Below, one piece after another: positions 53,659 through 61,251 of a stretch of DNA of 64,000 nucleotides. Position numbers and translations under genes: made by a program. Numbering within the stretch: the stretch's first letter is position 1; each line of letters begins with the position of its first letter. The notes below the pieces were generated by a model, which saw only the letters and a program-made list of their open reading frames with translations, had not been told where the DNA came from and searched no databases. This stretch comes from Sphingomonas parva (ex Maeng et al. 2020). GTDB taxonomy: Bacteria; Pseudomonadota; Alphaproteobacteria; Sphingomonadales; Sphingomonadaceae. The stretch spans positions 40,339 through 104,338 of the forward strand of contig NZ_SPDV01000028.1 in assembly GCF_004564275.1 (NCBI RefSeq), in the 5' to 3' direction.

Positions 53659-54863
53659 TGGTTCCGCACGCCAATTGGAACTACCCGACGGCGATCCGCT
53701 TCGGCGCCGGGCGAATCGCGGAGCTGGCGGACGCCTGCCGCGCCGCCGGAATGCAGCGACCGTTGCTCGTCACCGATCCCTCGCTCGCGGCAATGGAGAT
53801 GGTGCAGGCGGCGATCGCCGCCAATCAGGCGGCGGGCATCGACACCGGCCTGTTCTCGGCGATCAGCGCCAATCCCACCGGCGCCGATGTCGAGGCCGGC
53901 CTCGCCGCCTATCGCGCCGGCGGCCATGACGGCGTGATCGCCTTCGGCGGCGGCAGCGCGCTCGACGTCGGCAAATTGGTCGCCTTCATGTCCGGCCAGA
54001 GCCGGCCCCTGTTCGATTTCGAGGACAAAGACGATTGGTGGTCGCGCGCCGATCCGGCCGGCATCGCCCCGGTGATCGCGGTGCCGACCACGGCGGGGAC
54101 CGGCTCCGAGGTCGGCCGAGCCGGCGTGATCCTCGACGAGGCGGCCGGGGTGAAGAAGATCCTCTTCCACCCGAAGATGCTGCCCGCGATCGTCATCCTC
54201 GATCCGGAGCTGACCGTCGGCCTGCCGCCGCACGTCACCGCGGCGACCGGCATGGACGCCCTCTCCCACTGCATCGAGGCCTATTGCGCGCCCGGCTTTC
54301 ACCCGCTCGCCGACGGCATCGCCGCGGAAGGCGTCCGTCTGGTCCATCTCTGGCTGCCCCGCGCGGTCGCCGACGGCTCCGATCTGGAGGCGCGCGCCCA
54401 CATGCTCGCCGCCGCAGCGATGGGCGCGACCGCCTTTCAGAAGGGCCTCGGCGCGATGCACGCTCTCTCTCACCCGATCGGCGCGACGCTCGGCAGCCAT
54501 CACGGCCTCACCAATGCGGTGCTGATGCCCTATGTCCTCGCCTTCAACCGGCCCGCGATCACCCGCCGGATCGAGGCGCTCGCCGCCTATCTCGGCCTCG
54601 CGCCGGCGACGTTCGACGGCTTCCTCGCCTGGATCCTGGCGCTGCGCGCGACCCTGCGCATCCCTCACAGCCTGGCCGAGCTCGGCGTCGACGAGGCGGC
54701 GATCGGCCGGCTCGCCGATCTGGCGGAGGCGGATCCGTCCGCCGGCGGCAATCCGCGCGCGTTCGGCGCGGCGGAAGCCCGCCTCGTCCTCGAGGCGGCG
54801 CTGCGCGGCGACGTCGCCGCGCTGGACGAGACCGCAACCGGGCGCGCGGCGCCGGCGGATTGA
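53658..54863 (+). CDS. Iron-containing (group III) alcohol dehydrogenase
   Basis: A 401-residue metal-dependent alcohol dehydrogenase. The cofactor loop is FGGGSALDVGK, TTAGTGSEVGR follows, and metal ligands lie in GMDALSHCIEAYC and MHALSHPIGATLGSHHG. It is the third gene of GS-ALDH-ADH and is coupled by TGATG. With the other two it could convert an amino-alcohol, via its gamma-glutamyl amide, to an amino acid derivative. Lactaldehyde reduction is an alternative role, given the rhamnose genes nearby, but the operon partners favour the former. Confidence 0.85.
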   Translation: MVPHANWNYPTAIRFGAGRIAELADACRAAGMQRPLLVTDPSLAAMEMVQAAIAANQAAGIDTGLFSAISANPTGADVEAGLAAYRAGGHDGVIAFGGGSALDVGKLVAFMSGQSRPLFDFEDKDDWWSRADPAGIAPVIAVPTTAGTGSEVGRAGVILDEAAGVKKILFHPKMLPAIVILDPELTVGLPPHVTAATGMDALSHCIEAYCAPGFHPLADGIAAEGVRLVHLWLPRAVADGSDLEARAHMLAAAAMGATAFQKGLGAMHALSHPIGATLGSHHGLTNAVLMPYVLAFNRPAITRRIEALAAYLGLAPATFDGFLAWILALRATLRIPHSLAELGVDEAAIGRLADLAEADPSAGGNPRAFGAAEARLVLEAALRGDVAALDETATGRAAPAD

Positions 54864-54920
54864 CATCGCCCCGCCGGGCCGGACAGGCATGCACCCGCCG
54901 CGGCGGCCGCGCAGGGATGC

Positions 54921-55106
54921 ATGATCAACAGCAACGCTTATTTCGCTTTCCTCTACTCCCTCGTCGCCTGCTGGGCGGCGGGAGTCGTCGCCCTGCTCGT
55001 GCTTGGCGTGCGCCGGCGCCGGATCCTGCTGGTCGTGCTCGGCATCGGCCTCGCCTGGGCCGGACCGGCGACGATGTTCTGGCTGGAGGCCCTGCTCAGC
55101 GGCTGA
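54921..55106 (+). CDS. Small two-helix membrane protein
   Basis: A 61-residue protein made almost wholly of two hydrophobic segments (FLYSLVACWAAGVVALLVLGV and ILLVVLGIGLAWAG) joined by a basic RRRR turn. It is not recognised. A GCAGGGATG-like ribosome site precedes it. Its 3' end overlaps the convergent VanZ-like gene by eleven bases. Confidence 0.5.
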   Translation: MINSNAYFAFLYSLVACWAAGVVALLVLGVRRRRILLVVLGIGLAWAGPATMFWLEALLSG

Positions 55107-55464
55107 ACGTCGCGACGAGGCGCGCCGCGGCGATCCGCACGATCAGCACCGCGGCGACGGCGGCGCAATCGGCCACCCAATCGAGGACGCTGCTGTCGCG
55201 GTGAAGCGCCGGGATCGCCTGGGCGAATTCGATCAACGCGCCGAAGGCGGCGAGCCCGAGCACGATCACCGCCAGCCTGGTTCTGGGATAGGCGGCCGAA
55301 GCCAGAGCGGCGAGCGTCGCGAAGGCGATGACGTGCTGGACCTTGTCGCCGGGATCGCCGGGCACGCGCGGCGGCTTGGGCAGCAGCGCCATGACCAGGG
55401 CGAAGAGCAGAGCCGTCCAGAAGGCGACGACGAGCAGGCGCTGGAGGTTTCCGCGGATCATCAC
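55096..55464 (-). CDS. VanZ-like membrane protein
   Basis: A 122-residue protein with four hydrophobic segments. The family core is visible: DKVQHVIAFATLAALA, then GALIEFAQAIPALHRDSSVLDWVAD. VanZ-like proteins are small integral membrane proteins of undefined role; the original VanZ gives teicoplanin resistance, which should not be assumed here. An ATG one codon later is equally possible as start. Confidence 0.72.
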   Translation of the reverse strand: MMIRGNLQRLLVVAFWTALLFALVMALLPKPPRVPGDPGDKVQHVIAFATLAALASAAYPRTRLAVIVLGLAAFGALIEFAQAIPALHRDSSVLDWVADCAAVAAVLIVRIAAARLVATFSR

Positions 55465-55590
55465 GGCCGACGCTCAAGCGCATCCCCGCGCAGGACGCAA
55501 GTCGCTGAAAATAAGCAAGACGAGACCGGTTGCGGCGCCGCCGTCGGTTTTCTACCATCCGGAAAGGGTGATGTTTCGGGGGACGTGGTA

Positions 55591-56208
55591 ATGATGAAAT
55601 GGCTTCTGCTCGCGGTACCGCTGGGGATCTCCGGCAGTGCTGCCCTTGCCGCGCCCGCGGCGGCCACCACCAGCAACGATTTCCGGGTGACCTGCGAGAA
55701 CAGCGTCGCCACCGGATCGAGCATGGTGAAGCGGAAGACGTGCCGCCTCGCCTCGGCGTGGAGCAAGTCGATCATGGACCTGCGCGACGACGAGGATTTC
55801 ACCGGAGAGCAGCCCTTCCCGCTCGACCGCAAGCTGCGCGACGGCGAGGTGCTGCAGGTCGGTTCGGCCAATTGGGAGAAGATGCCCGACCTCAAGGTCA
55901 ACATGAAATACGTCCCCTACACGCAGCTCGTCGCGATCGCCGAGGAGATCTTCCGCACAAAGCAGTGCACCCTGCCCGGACAGACGGCGAAGGCCTTCGA
56001 TCTCACCGTCCCCTACGCTGCTTTGGTGGAGCCGAACGGCAAGACCCAGCGCGTGCTCGTCTCCGGAGTCGGCTGCACGCCGATCGAGACCCTGGTGGGA
56101 ATGACGGTGCTGAGCCTTTCCGAGCGCGGCGACATCCGCTCGACCGGCGAGGCCAAGGCGCGCTGGTTCGACGGCACGCTCAACCTGACGCTGAAGGGCG
56201 GCCGCTAG
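55591..56208 (+). CDS. Secreted hypothetical protein
   Basis: A 205-residue protein with a signal peptide (MMKWLLLAVPLGISGSAALA). The mature part is one beta-rich domain with three cysteines (VTCENS, RKTCRLA, KQCTLPG) and a fourth in VGCTPIE, enough for two disulphides. The family is not recognised. GGGGGA lies upstream of the ATG. The downstream CE2 gene follows after 30 bases and may be co-transcribed. Confidence 0.58.
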   Translation: MMKWLLLAVPLGISGSAALAAPAAATTSNDFRVTCENSVATGSSMVKRKTCRLASAWSKSIMDLRDDEDFTGEQPFPLDRKLRDGEVLQVGSANWEKMPDLKVNMKYVPYTQLVAIAEEIFRTKQCTLPGQTAKAFDLTVPYAALVEPNGKTQRVLVSGVGCTPIETLVGMTVLSLSERGDIRSTGEAKARWFDGTLNLTLKGGR

Positions 56209-56238
56209 GCGGCCCCGGCGCCAGGTCACGGATCACCG

Positions 56239-57276
56239 ATGCGATCCATCCTGACGCTGCCGGCGCTGGCGCTGCTCGGCGCGGCCGCACCCCCCACCGA
56301 TCCTGCGCCGCACGTCGGCGGACGCGTCATCGCCGACGACGGCGCCTGGGTGTTCGGCTGGCCCGGCACCTATTTCGAGAGCCGCTTCCGCGGCACCGCC
56401 ATCGGGGTGCGGATCGAAGCGCCGGCGGAGCACATGCGGCTGCTCGTCGACGGCGAGGAGAAGATGGTGCTGAAGCGCGCCGGCCGCGGCGAAATCCTGC
56501 TCGGCGGGCTGGCGGACGGCGAGCACAGCGTCCGGCTCGAGAAGATGACCGAGAGCCAGAGCGGCGGCGGCCGCTTCCTCGGCTTCTTCGTTCCGCCGGG
56601 CGGCGCGCTGCTGCCGGCGTCCGCGCGCCCGCGGCAGATCGAGTTCATCGGCGACAGCTTCACCGTCGGCTATGGCAACACCTCCGCCAGCCGGACGTGC
56701 ACCGATCGCGAGGTCCACGACACGACCGACACCCAGTCGGCCTTCGGGCCCTTGCTGGCGAAGCGTCTCGACGCCGATTACCGGATCAACGCTTATTCCG
56801 GCTTCGGCATGGTGCGGAACTACAACGGCACCAGCCGCGGTCTGAGCCTGCCGGCGATCTATCCGCGCCTGAAGCCGGACGAGGCCGGCCACGTCGAAGG
56901 CAGCGATCCGGCGTGGCGGCCGCAGGTGATCGTGATCAACCTCGGCACCAACGATTTCTCGACGGCCCTGAACCCGGGCGAGCCGTGGCGCGACGCGGAG
57001 GCGCTGAAGGCGGCTTATCGGGCGCGCTACGTCGGCTTCGTACGCGAGCTGCGCGCCCGCCAGCCGCAGGCCCGCTTCGTGCTGATGGGATCGGACCTGT
57101 TCTTCGCCGAGGTGGAGAGAGTCGCCGCCGCCTTCGGCAAGGCGGACGCGGGACGGATCGTCACCCTGCGCTTCGACGGGCTCGACTATGCCGGCTGTCA
57201 CAGCCACCCGTCGCTCGCCGACGACCGCAAGCTCGCCGACCTCCTCGCCGGGACGATCGGTCCGCTCCGGCCGTAA
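56239..57276 (+). CDS. CE2-type acetylesterase (SGNH, with N-terminal jelly roll)
   Basis: A 345-residue secreted esterase. Residues 25-130 form the beta-sandwich typical of CE2 (VFGWPGTYFESRFRGTAIGV). The SGNH domain has FIGDSFTVGYGN with Ser140, an NLGTNDFS block III, and GCHSHPSLADDRKLA near the end with the catalytic His. CE2 enzymes deacetylate xylan or glucomannan oligomers. It stands outside the palindrome regulon, with no operator upstream, so its link to the upstream degradation region is loose. Confidence 0.83.
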   Translation: MRSILTLPALALLGAAAPPTDPAPHVGGRVIADDGAWVFGWPGTYFESRFRGTAIGVRIEAPAEHMRLLVDGEEKMVLKRAGRGEILLGGLADGEHSVRLEKMTESQSGGGRFLGFFVPPGGALLPASARPRQIEFIGDSFTVGYGNTSASRTCTDREVHDTTDTQSAFGPLLAKRLDADYRINAYSGFGMVRNYNGTSRGLSLPAIYPRLKPDEAGHVEGSDPAWRPQVIVINLGTNDFSTALNPGEPWRDAEALKAAYRARYVGFVRELRARQPQARFVLMGSDLFFAEVERVAAAFGKADAGRIVTLRFDGLDYAGCHSHPSLADDRKLADLLAGTIGPLRP

Positions 57277-57342
57277 CTGCGGCTGGTCGCGGCCGGATCG
57301 CGCGGGGCGCGGCGAAGACATCGATTTCGGGAGAGGACATTC

Positions 57343-57381
57343 CGCGCGCGCGGCGGGCCACGAGCCCCCGCCGCGCGCGCG
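57343..57381. terminator. Very GC-rich perfect hairpin after the CE2 gene
   Basis: A 15-base-pair perfect stem made mainly of CG repeats, with a nine-base loop, 66 bases after the CE2 stop and before a convergent gene. There is no T-run. It could end or attenuate transcription from either side. Confidence 0.4.
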
Positions 57382-57428
57382 CCGGCTTCACCCCCGCGGT
57401 GCGTGCCGGCTGCGGAAATCGGGCCGCG

Positions 57429-57716
57429 TCACTGCGCGCGCGGCTTGATGGCGGCGCCGGCAGCGATGCCCTCGGCCTCGGCCTGGGCGACCGCCTGCTC
57501 GATGTCGCTCGCGCTGGGCGCCGGGCGGGTGACGAGCTCCGTCGGGCTCTGCAGCGACGGCGAGAGGATCAGCACGCCGGTCAGCGCGCCGACCGTGACC
57601 CAGAGCAGCCAGGCCTCGACCACGCGGTTGAGCTCGCCGCCGAGCCGCTTGCGAAGGGTCGCTGCGGTGCCGGGGAAGCTGGAGGCGCCGGTCTCGAGAT
57701 CATGGTCGATTGTCAT
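57429..57716 (-). CDS. Small single-span membrane protein
   Basis: A 95-residue protein with an N-terminal amphipathic region, one strong membrane segment (AWLLWVTVGALTGVLIL) and an acidic, alanine-rich tail (SDIEQAVAQAEAEG). The family is not recognised. It probably forms an operon with the 40-residue gene upstream, 36 bases away. Confidence 0.5.
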   Translation of the reverse strand: MTIDHDLETGASSFPGTAATLRKRLGGELNRVVEAWLLWVTVGALTGVLILSPSLQSPTELVTRPAPSASDIEQAVAQAEAEGIAAGAAIKPRAQ

Positions 57717-57752
57717 CGTCTCTGTCCTTGTTTCGGGGGAGCGTGGGGCGCC

Positions 57753-57875
57753 TCAGAGCATCGGCGCCTGGGCGCCGCCGCCGAGGACCTGGACCAGCGC
57801 CAGCACCAGTGCGACGAGGGTGATGCCAGCAGAACCGCCGCCTAGTCGAACCGCCTCCTTGTTCCATCTCGTCAT
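57753..57875 (-). CDS. Very small membrane peptide
   Basis: A 40-residue reading: a basic start (TRWNKEAVRLGGG) and one hydrophobic helix (ITLVALVLALVQVLGGG). GAAGGGG lies nine bases before the ATG. It lies in the same direction as, and close to, the next membrane-protein gene. The call depends on the ribosome site and composition only. Confidence 0.42.
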   Translation of the reverse strand: MTRWNKEAVRLGGGSAGITLVALVLALVQVLGGGAQAPML

Positions 57876-58052
57876 CGGCCGAACCCCTTCTCCTGTGCTC
57901 CCCTCTATGCGGTGCGGCGGCGAAGGCGGCCACGGGACATCTGGGCAAATCGCGTCCATCTCTGATGGCGACAACGTCCGCATGCGATCTGCCATTGACG
58001 AGATGTGCGGATTTGTGCGGAAACGTACGGCGGGGGAATCACCGGGGGATCG

Positions 58053-58817
58053 ATGCAGGACCATTTCGACCTCGCACAGAGCAATGCCGTCGCGGCGAAG
58101 GTGCGGGAGGAGCTCGCGCGCCGCAGGCGCTCACGCCAGTGGCTTGCCGACGAGGCCCGGATCAGCATCTCGACGCTGGAGAAGGCGCTGTCCGGCCGGC
58201 GCCCCCTCACCCTCGGCACCGTCGTGCGACTCGAGGAAGCGCTCGCCGTCCGCCTCCGCGAGGAAGCCGCGACCAAGGCCGGGCCGGTGGCGGAAAGCGG
58301 CCTCGCGCCGGAAGAGCTCGGCGCCTACGCCCGCCAGGGCGTGCGCTGGCTCGAGGGCCATTATCTGACCCTGCGGCCCTCGCTCGACGAGCCGGGCGCG
58401 ATCTACGCTTATCGTACCCTGATCTCCTGGGACGCGGAGCGGAACCTGCTGCAGTTCGCCGAGGCGGCGCGGCTCGATGCGGACTTCACCCAGCACGGGC
58501 TTGTCTCGTTCCCGCATCTCTCCGGCCACATCTACCTCGTGACCAATACCGAGGGGCAGTACCGGCTGATCCTGCTCGGCCGCCCGACCATCCACGGCGA
58601 GATGAACGGCGTGCTGACCACGCTCGTCGTCGGCTCCGGCTCGCAGCTGATCCCCGCGGCGACGCCGATCACCCTGGTGCCGATCCGCGGCGACTATGAG
58701 CCCGAGCTCGGCCTCGTCCGGCCGGGCATGGAGTGCTTCGAGCAATATCGCCACCGGGTCGATTGCGTGATCGAGAAGCGCTTCGCCGTCTTCCCCGGCA
58801 TGTCCGCCGGCCACTGA
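58053..58817 (+). CDS. XRE-type helix-turn-helix regulator with a C-terminal sensor-like domain
   Basis: A 254-residue protein. The N-terminal HTH (about 15-70) shows ARRRRSRQWLADEARISISTLEKALSGRRPLTLGTVVRLEEAL. The rest (90-250) is a single beta-rich domain (RWLEGHYLTLRPSLDEPGAIYAYRTLI, SGHIYLVTNTEGQYRLILLGRP) of unknown ligand. The ATG at 58053 follows CGGGGGATC. The target is unknown. It may control the divergent small membrane genes. Confidence 0.75.
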   Translation: MQDHFDLAQSNAVAAKVREELARRRRSRQWLADEARISISTLEKALSGRRPLTLGTVVRLEEALAVRLREEAATKAGPVAESGLAPEELGAYARQGVRWLEGHYLTLRPSLDEPGAIYAYRTLISWDAERNLLQFAEAARLDADFTQHGLVSFPHLSGHIYLVTNTEGQYRLILLGRPTIHGEMNGVLTTLVVGSGSQLIPAATPITLVPIRGDYEPELGLVRPGMECFEQYRHRVDCVIEKRFAVFPGMSAGH

Positions 58818-58838
58818 CGCCTCAGCAGGCGGCGTGCC

Positions 58839-59018
58839 TCACCGCCGCCCGCGAAGCATCGTCCCTTCGCAAAGCTCGTCCACCTCCTTCAGCCGCGCCA
58901 GGTGCAGCAGGGAGAGCTGCGCATGGGCATCGGCAACGGCCTTGCACGCGGCGACCCGCGCCAGATCGTGCTCGGCGCGCGCCCTGTTCGCATGATACGA
59001 TCGCTCGGTCTCGGACAA
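58839..59018 (-). CDS. Small helical hypothetical protein
   Basis: A reading of about 59 residues from a TTG start that follows AGAGGAGG at eight bases. It is charged and helical (ERSYHANRARAEHDLARVAACKAVADAHAQL). Short proteins of this kind are common in sphingomonads; no function is known to me. An adjacent TTG one codon upstream is equally possible. Confidence 0.45.
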   Translation of the reverse strand: MSETERSYHANRARAEHDLARVAACKAVADAHAQLSLLHLARLKEVDELCEGTMLRGRR

Positions 59019-59142
59019 CAATTCGGCCTCCTCTGCTGAGCCAAATCTACTCCGGCGCGCGAGCCCGCGCATTTACCCAGGTTGATCAACTTGCCGGGCC
59101 GAGCAGCGGAACCGCCGCGGGTCGCCGAACGTCCGTTCGCAG

Positions 59143-59955
59143 ATGACCCAGGAGATCGCCCATCTCGGCCTCGTCGACGACGAGCTGATCGCGCCCGAGA
59201 TCGCCGCCCTGGAGATCGCGGCGCTCGACCATCCGGACGTCGATCTCTCGCTTTATCTCGAGCAGCTCGCGCAAATGGCGGAGGCGCTGCAGAGGACCGG
59301 CGACGGCGCGGAGAGCCCTGCCGAGCGCGCCCTCGCATTGGCCGAGGTGATCGGCGCCGATTACGGCTTCGACGGCGACCGCAAGGCCTATGACGCCCGC
59401 GACAACGCCGATTTCATCCGGGTGCTCGACCGGCGCCTCGGCCTGCCGGTCAGCCTGTCGATCCTCTACGTCGGCCTCGCCCGGCGGATCGGCTGGAGCG
59501 CCGACGCGCTGAACACCCCCGGCCACGTGCTGATCCGCGTCGGCGACGACGAGGTGGCGGTGCTGGTCGATCCGTTCAACGGCGGCACCCTGGTCGGCGC
59601 CGACCGCCTCGCCACCCTCCTCTCGCAGGCGCTCGGCGCCGACGTCCAGCCCGGGCCGGAGCACCTCTCCCCGATGTCCAACCGGGCGATGCTGGTGCGG
59701 CTGCTGCTCAACGAGGCGAGCCGCGCCGAGGCGGCCGGCGACCACGAGCGCGCCTTGACCCTGCACGAACGGATGACGATCATCGCCCCGGGCAACAGCC
59801 AGGCCTGGTGGGAGCGCGCCCGGCTGGAGCTGCAGCTGGGCGATCTTGCCGCGGCCCGCGCGAGCCTCAGCGCGATGCTGGAGATGACCCGCGAGCCGCA
59901 GATGCGCGCCCATATCAGCGCCGCCCTCGACGCGCTCGCGAAACCGACCCGCTGA
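59143..59955 (+). CDS. SirB1-family protein (transglutaminase-like plus TPR)
   Basis: A 270-residue protein. Residues 30-180 form the SirB1 transglutaminase-like domain (DYGFDGDRKAYDARDNADFIRVLDRRLGLPVSLSILY with the family's N-P-G-H-V-like element as NTPGHVLIRVG, and LVDPFNGG). Residues 190-265 form a tetratricopeptide pair (EAAGDHERALTLHERMTIIAPGN). The family is widespread, and its function is not settled. The catalytic Cys of true transglutaminases is not evident. Confidence 0.83.
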   Translation: MTQEIAHLGLVDDELIAPEIAALEIAALDHPDVDLSLYLEQLAQMAEALQRTGDGAESPAERALALAEVIGADYGFDGDRKAYDARDNADFIRVLDRRLGLPVSLSILYVGLARRIGWSADALNTPGHVLIRVGDDEVAVLVDPFNGGTLVGADRLATLLSQALGADVQPGPEHLSPMSNRAMLVRLLLNEASRAEAAGDHERALTLHERMTIIAPGNSQAWWERARLELQLGDLAAARASLSAMLEMTREPQMRAHISAALDALAKPTR

Positions 59956-59960
59956 GCAGC

Positions 59961-60008
59961 CTCAGCCTGCCACCTTCGGCGGGAATCTCAGTCTGCCACC
60001 TTCGGCGG
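59961..60008. repeat. Short direct repeat at the 3' end of the hxlR-type gene
   Basis: CTCAGYCTGCCACCTTCGGCGG occurs twice (59961-59982 and 59987-60008) with one mismatch, at a 26-base period. The second copy contains the gene's last codons and stop, so the first looks like a duplication of the gene end. Confidence 0.7.
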
Positions 60009-60680
60009 CCGGGGGAAGAAGGTGACGAACCGGGCGAACAGGCCGCGTTCGCCTTCGAGGACGAGCGCCTTGTCGGCCTCCAGCGCCTCGGCGGCGACGC
60101 CGCCGTAGACGGCCGCCGCCACCGCCGGCGGCGCGCCGCTGACCAGCAGATCGGCCTCGGCGACGTCTCCGCGCGCCACCTCGAGCGTGCCGCCGTGGAT
60201 CCGCACCAGATAGTCCTCGCGCCCGAGCCGCAGCCCGACTCGCATCTTCACGCCGCGGATGCGCACCGGATCGACCATCGTGCGGAACGACAGGAGCAGC
60301 GACACGGCGCTGAGCGGCAGGCCGGGATCGTGGCTCGGCGAGCGCGCCGCCCAGCGCCCCAGCGCCTGGAAGATCGGCTCGGCCTCATAGCCCCAGGGGG
60401 TGAGCTCGTAGACCTGGACGGTGGCGGGCGGCGCCAGCCTGCGGCGGACGAGGACTCCGGCCTGCTCCAGCCCCTCGAGCCGCTGGGTGAGGACGTTGGC
60501 GCTGATCCCGGGCAGATCGGCGCGCAGGTCCCCGAAGCGCTTGGGGCCGAGCATCAGCTCGCGGATGACGAGCAGGGCCCAGCGCTCGCCGACCAGGTCG
60601 AGCGCATGGGCGGCGCCGCACGCATCCTCGTAGCGGCGGGAAGCCCTTGATTCCGTTTTGGTTATTTTTTCTAACTCCAT
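59988..60680 (-). CDS. HxlR-family regulator with C-terminal SCP2-like domain
   Basis: A 230-residue regulator. The winged helix covers residues 18-110 (CGAAHALDLVGERWALLVIRELMLGPKRFGDL, GISANVLTQRLEGLEQAGVLVRR). The C-terminal 100 residues (FRTMVDPVRIRGVKMRVGLRL, GDVAEADLLVSGAP) resemble a sterol-carrier-type ligand pocket found in some HxlR proteins. The start codon lies between two GTTR-N7-TAAC boxes, and no ribosome site is visible, so the mRNA may be leaderless. It is divergent from a VOC-family gene that it probably controls. Confidence 0.82.
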   Translation of the reverse strand: MELEKITKTESRASRRYEDACGAAHALDLVGERWALLVIRELMLGPKRFGDLRADLPGISANVLTQRLEGLEQAGVLVRRRLAPPATVQVYELTPWGYEAEPIFQALGRWAARSPSHDPGLPLSAVSLLLSFRTMVDPVRIRGVKMRVGLRLGREDYLVRIHGGTLEVARGDVAEADLLVSGAPPAVAAAVYGGVAAEALEADKALVLEGERGLFARFVTFFPRPPKVAD

Positions 60681-60696
60681 GGTTGTTTTTAGTAAC
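60661..60696. promoter_or_regulatory. Paired HxlR-type operator boxes
   Basis: Two 15-base dyads, GTTATTTTTTCTAAC (60661-60675) and GTTGTTTTTAGTAAC (60682-60696), share the form GTTR-N7-TAAC and are 21 bases apart, two helical turns. They are unusually AT-rich for this genome and lie between the divergent hxlR-type and VOC genes. Confidence 0.65.
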
Positions 60697-60742
60697 CAGA
60701 ATCGACATGATCGTCAAACATCGATTCGCCAGGAGGACGCCC

Positions 60743-61180
60743 GTGTCGAAGCTGATCTTCATCAACCTGCCGGTCACCGATCTCGCCCGCTCCACCGCCT
60801 TTTACGAAGCGCTGGGCGCGACCCGGAACCCGCAGTTCAGCGACGAGACGGCGACCTGCATCGTCTTCTCCGACACCATCCACGCGATGCTCCTCACCCA
60901 CGACAAATACCGCCAGTTCACCAGCAAGGAGATCGCCGACGCCCATGTCTCCAGCCAGGTGCTGATCTGCCTTTCCGAGGACAGCCGCGCCGAGGTGGAC
61001 GCACGGATCGAGCGCGCCGCGGCCGCCGGCGGCAGAGCCGATCCCGGTCCCGTGCAGGATTATGGCTTCATGTACGGGCGCAGCTTCGAGGATCCGGACG
61101 GCCATCACTGGGAGGTGATGTGGATGGACCTCGCCGCCGCGCAGGAGGCGATGGCGCCCAGGGAGTCCGTTCCGGCCTGA
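60743..61180 (+). CDS. VOC-family (glyoxalase/bleomycin-resistance-like) protein
   Basis: A 145-residue protein with the paired beta-alpha-beta folds of the vicinal oxygen chelate superfamily. It begins KLIFINLPVTDLARSTAFYEALG and ends GFMYGRSFEDPDGHHWEVMWMD, with metal-site candidates His and Glu in the last block. GTG at 60743 is used because AGGAGG precedes it by six bases. It is the first gene after the HxlR boxes, followed by the DUF1428 and interrupted VOC genes. The substrate is unknown. Confidence 0.82.
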   Translation: MSKLIFINLPVTDLARSTAFYEALGATRNPQFSDETATCIVFSDTIHAMLLTHDKYRQFTSKEIADAHVSSQVLICLSEDSRAEVDARIERAAAAGGRADPGPVQDYGFMYGRSFEDPDGHHWEVMWMDLAAAQEAMAPRESVPA

Positions 61181-61251
61181 GGGGTCGAACGATCCGAGAG
61201 GCCGCCGCGCGGGGCTGCGCCCGCCGGCGGGAGAGAGAGCAAGGAGAGACG

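Noticed and set aside
53658..54863. Iron alcohol dehydrogenase as a lactaldehyde reductase (FucO) for rhamnose use
   Set aside because: The rhamnose route here yields lactate, not lactaldehyde, and the gene is locked in an operon with the GS-like ligase and aldehyde dehydrogenase without a palindrome copy of its own.
55096..55464. VanZ-like gene as a glycopeptide-resistance determinant
   Set aside because: There are no vanA, vanH or vanX neighbours, and VanZ-like proteins are widespread in bacteria without such resistance.
57301..57428. Possible small RNA in the CG-rich gap after the CE2 gene
   Set aside because: Only the hairpin is visible; there is no promoter or T-run to support an RNA gene.
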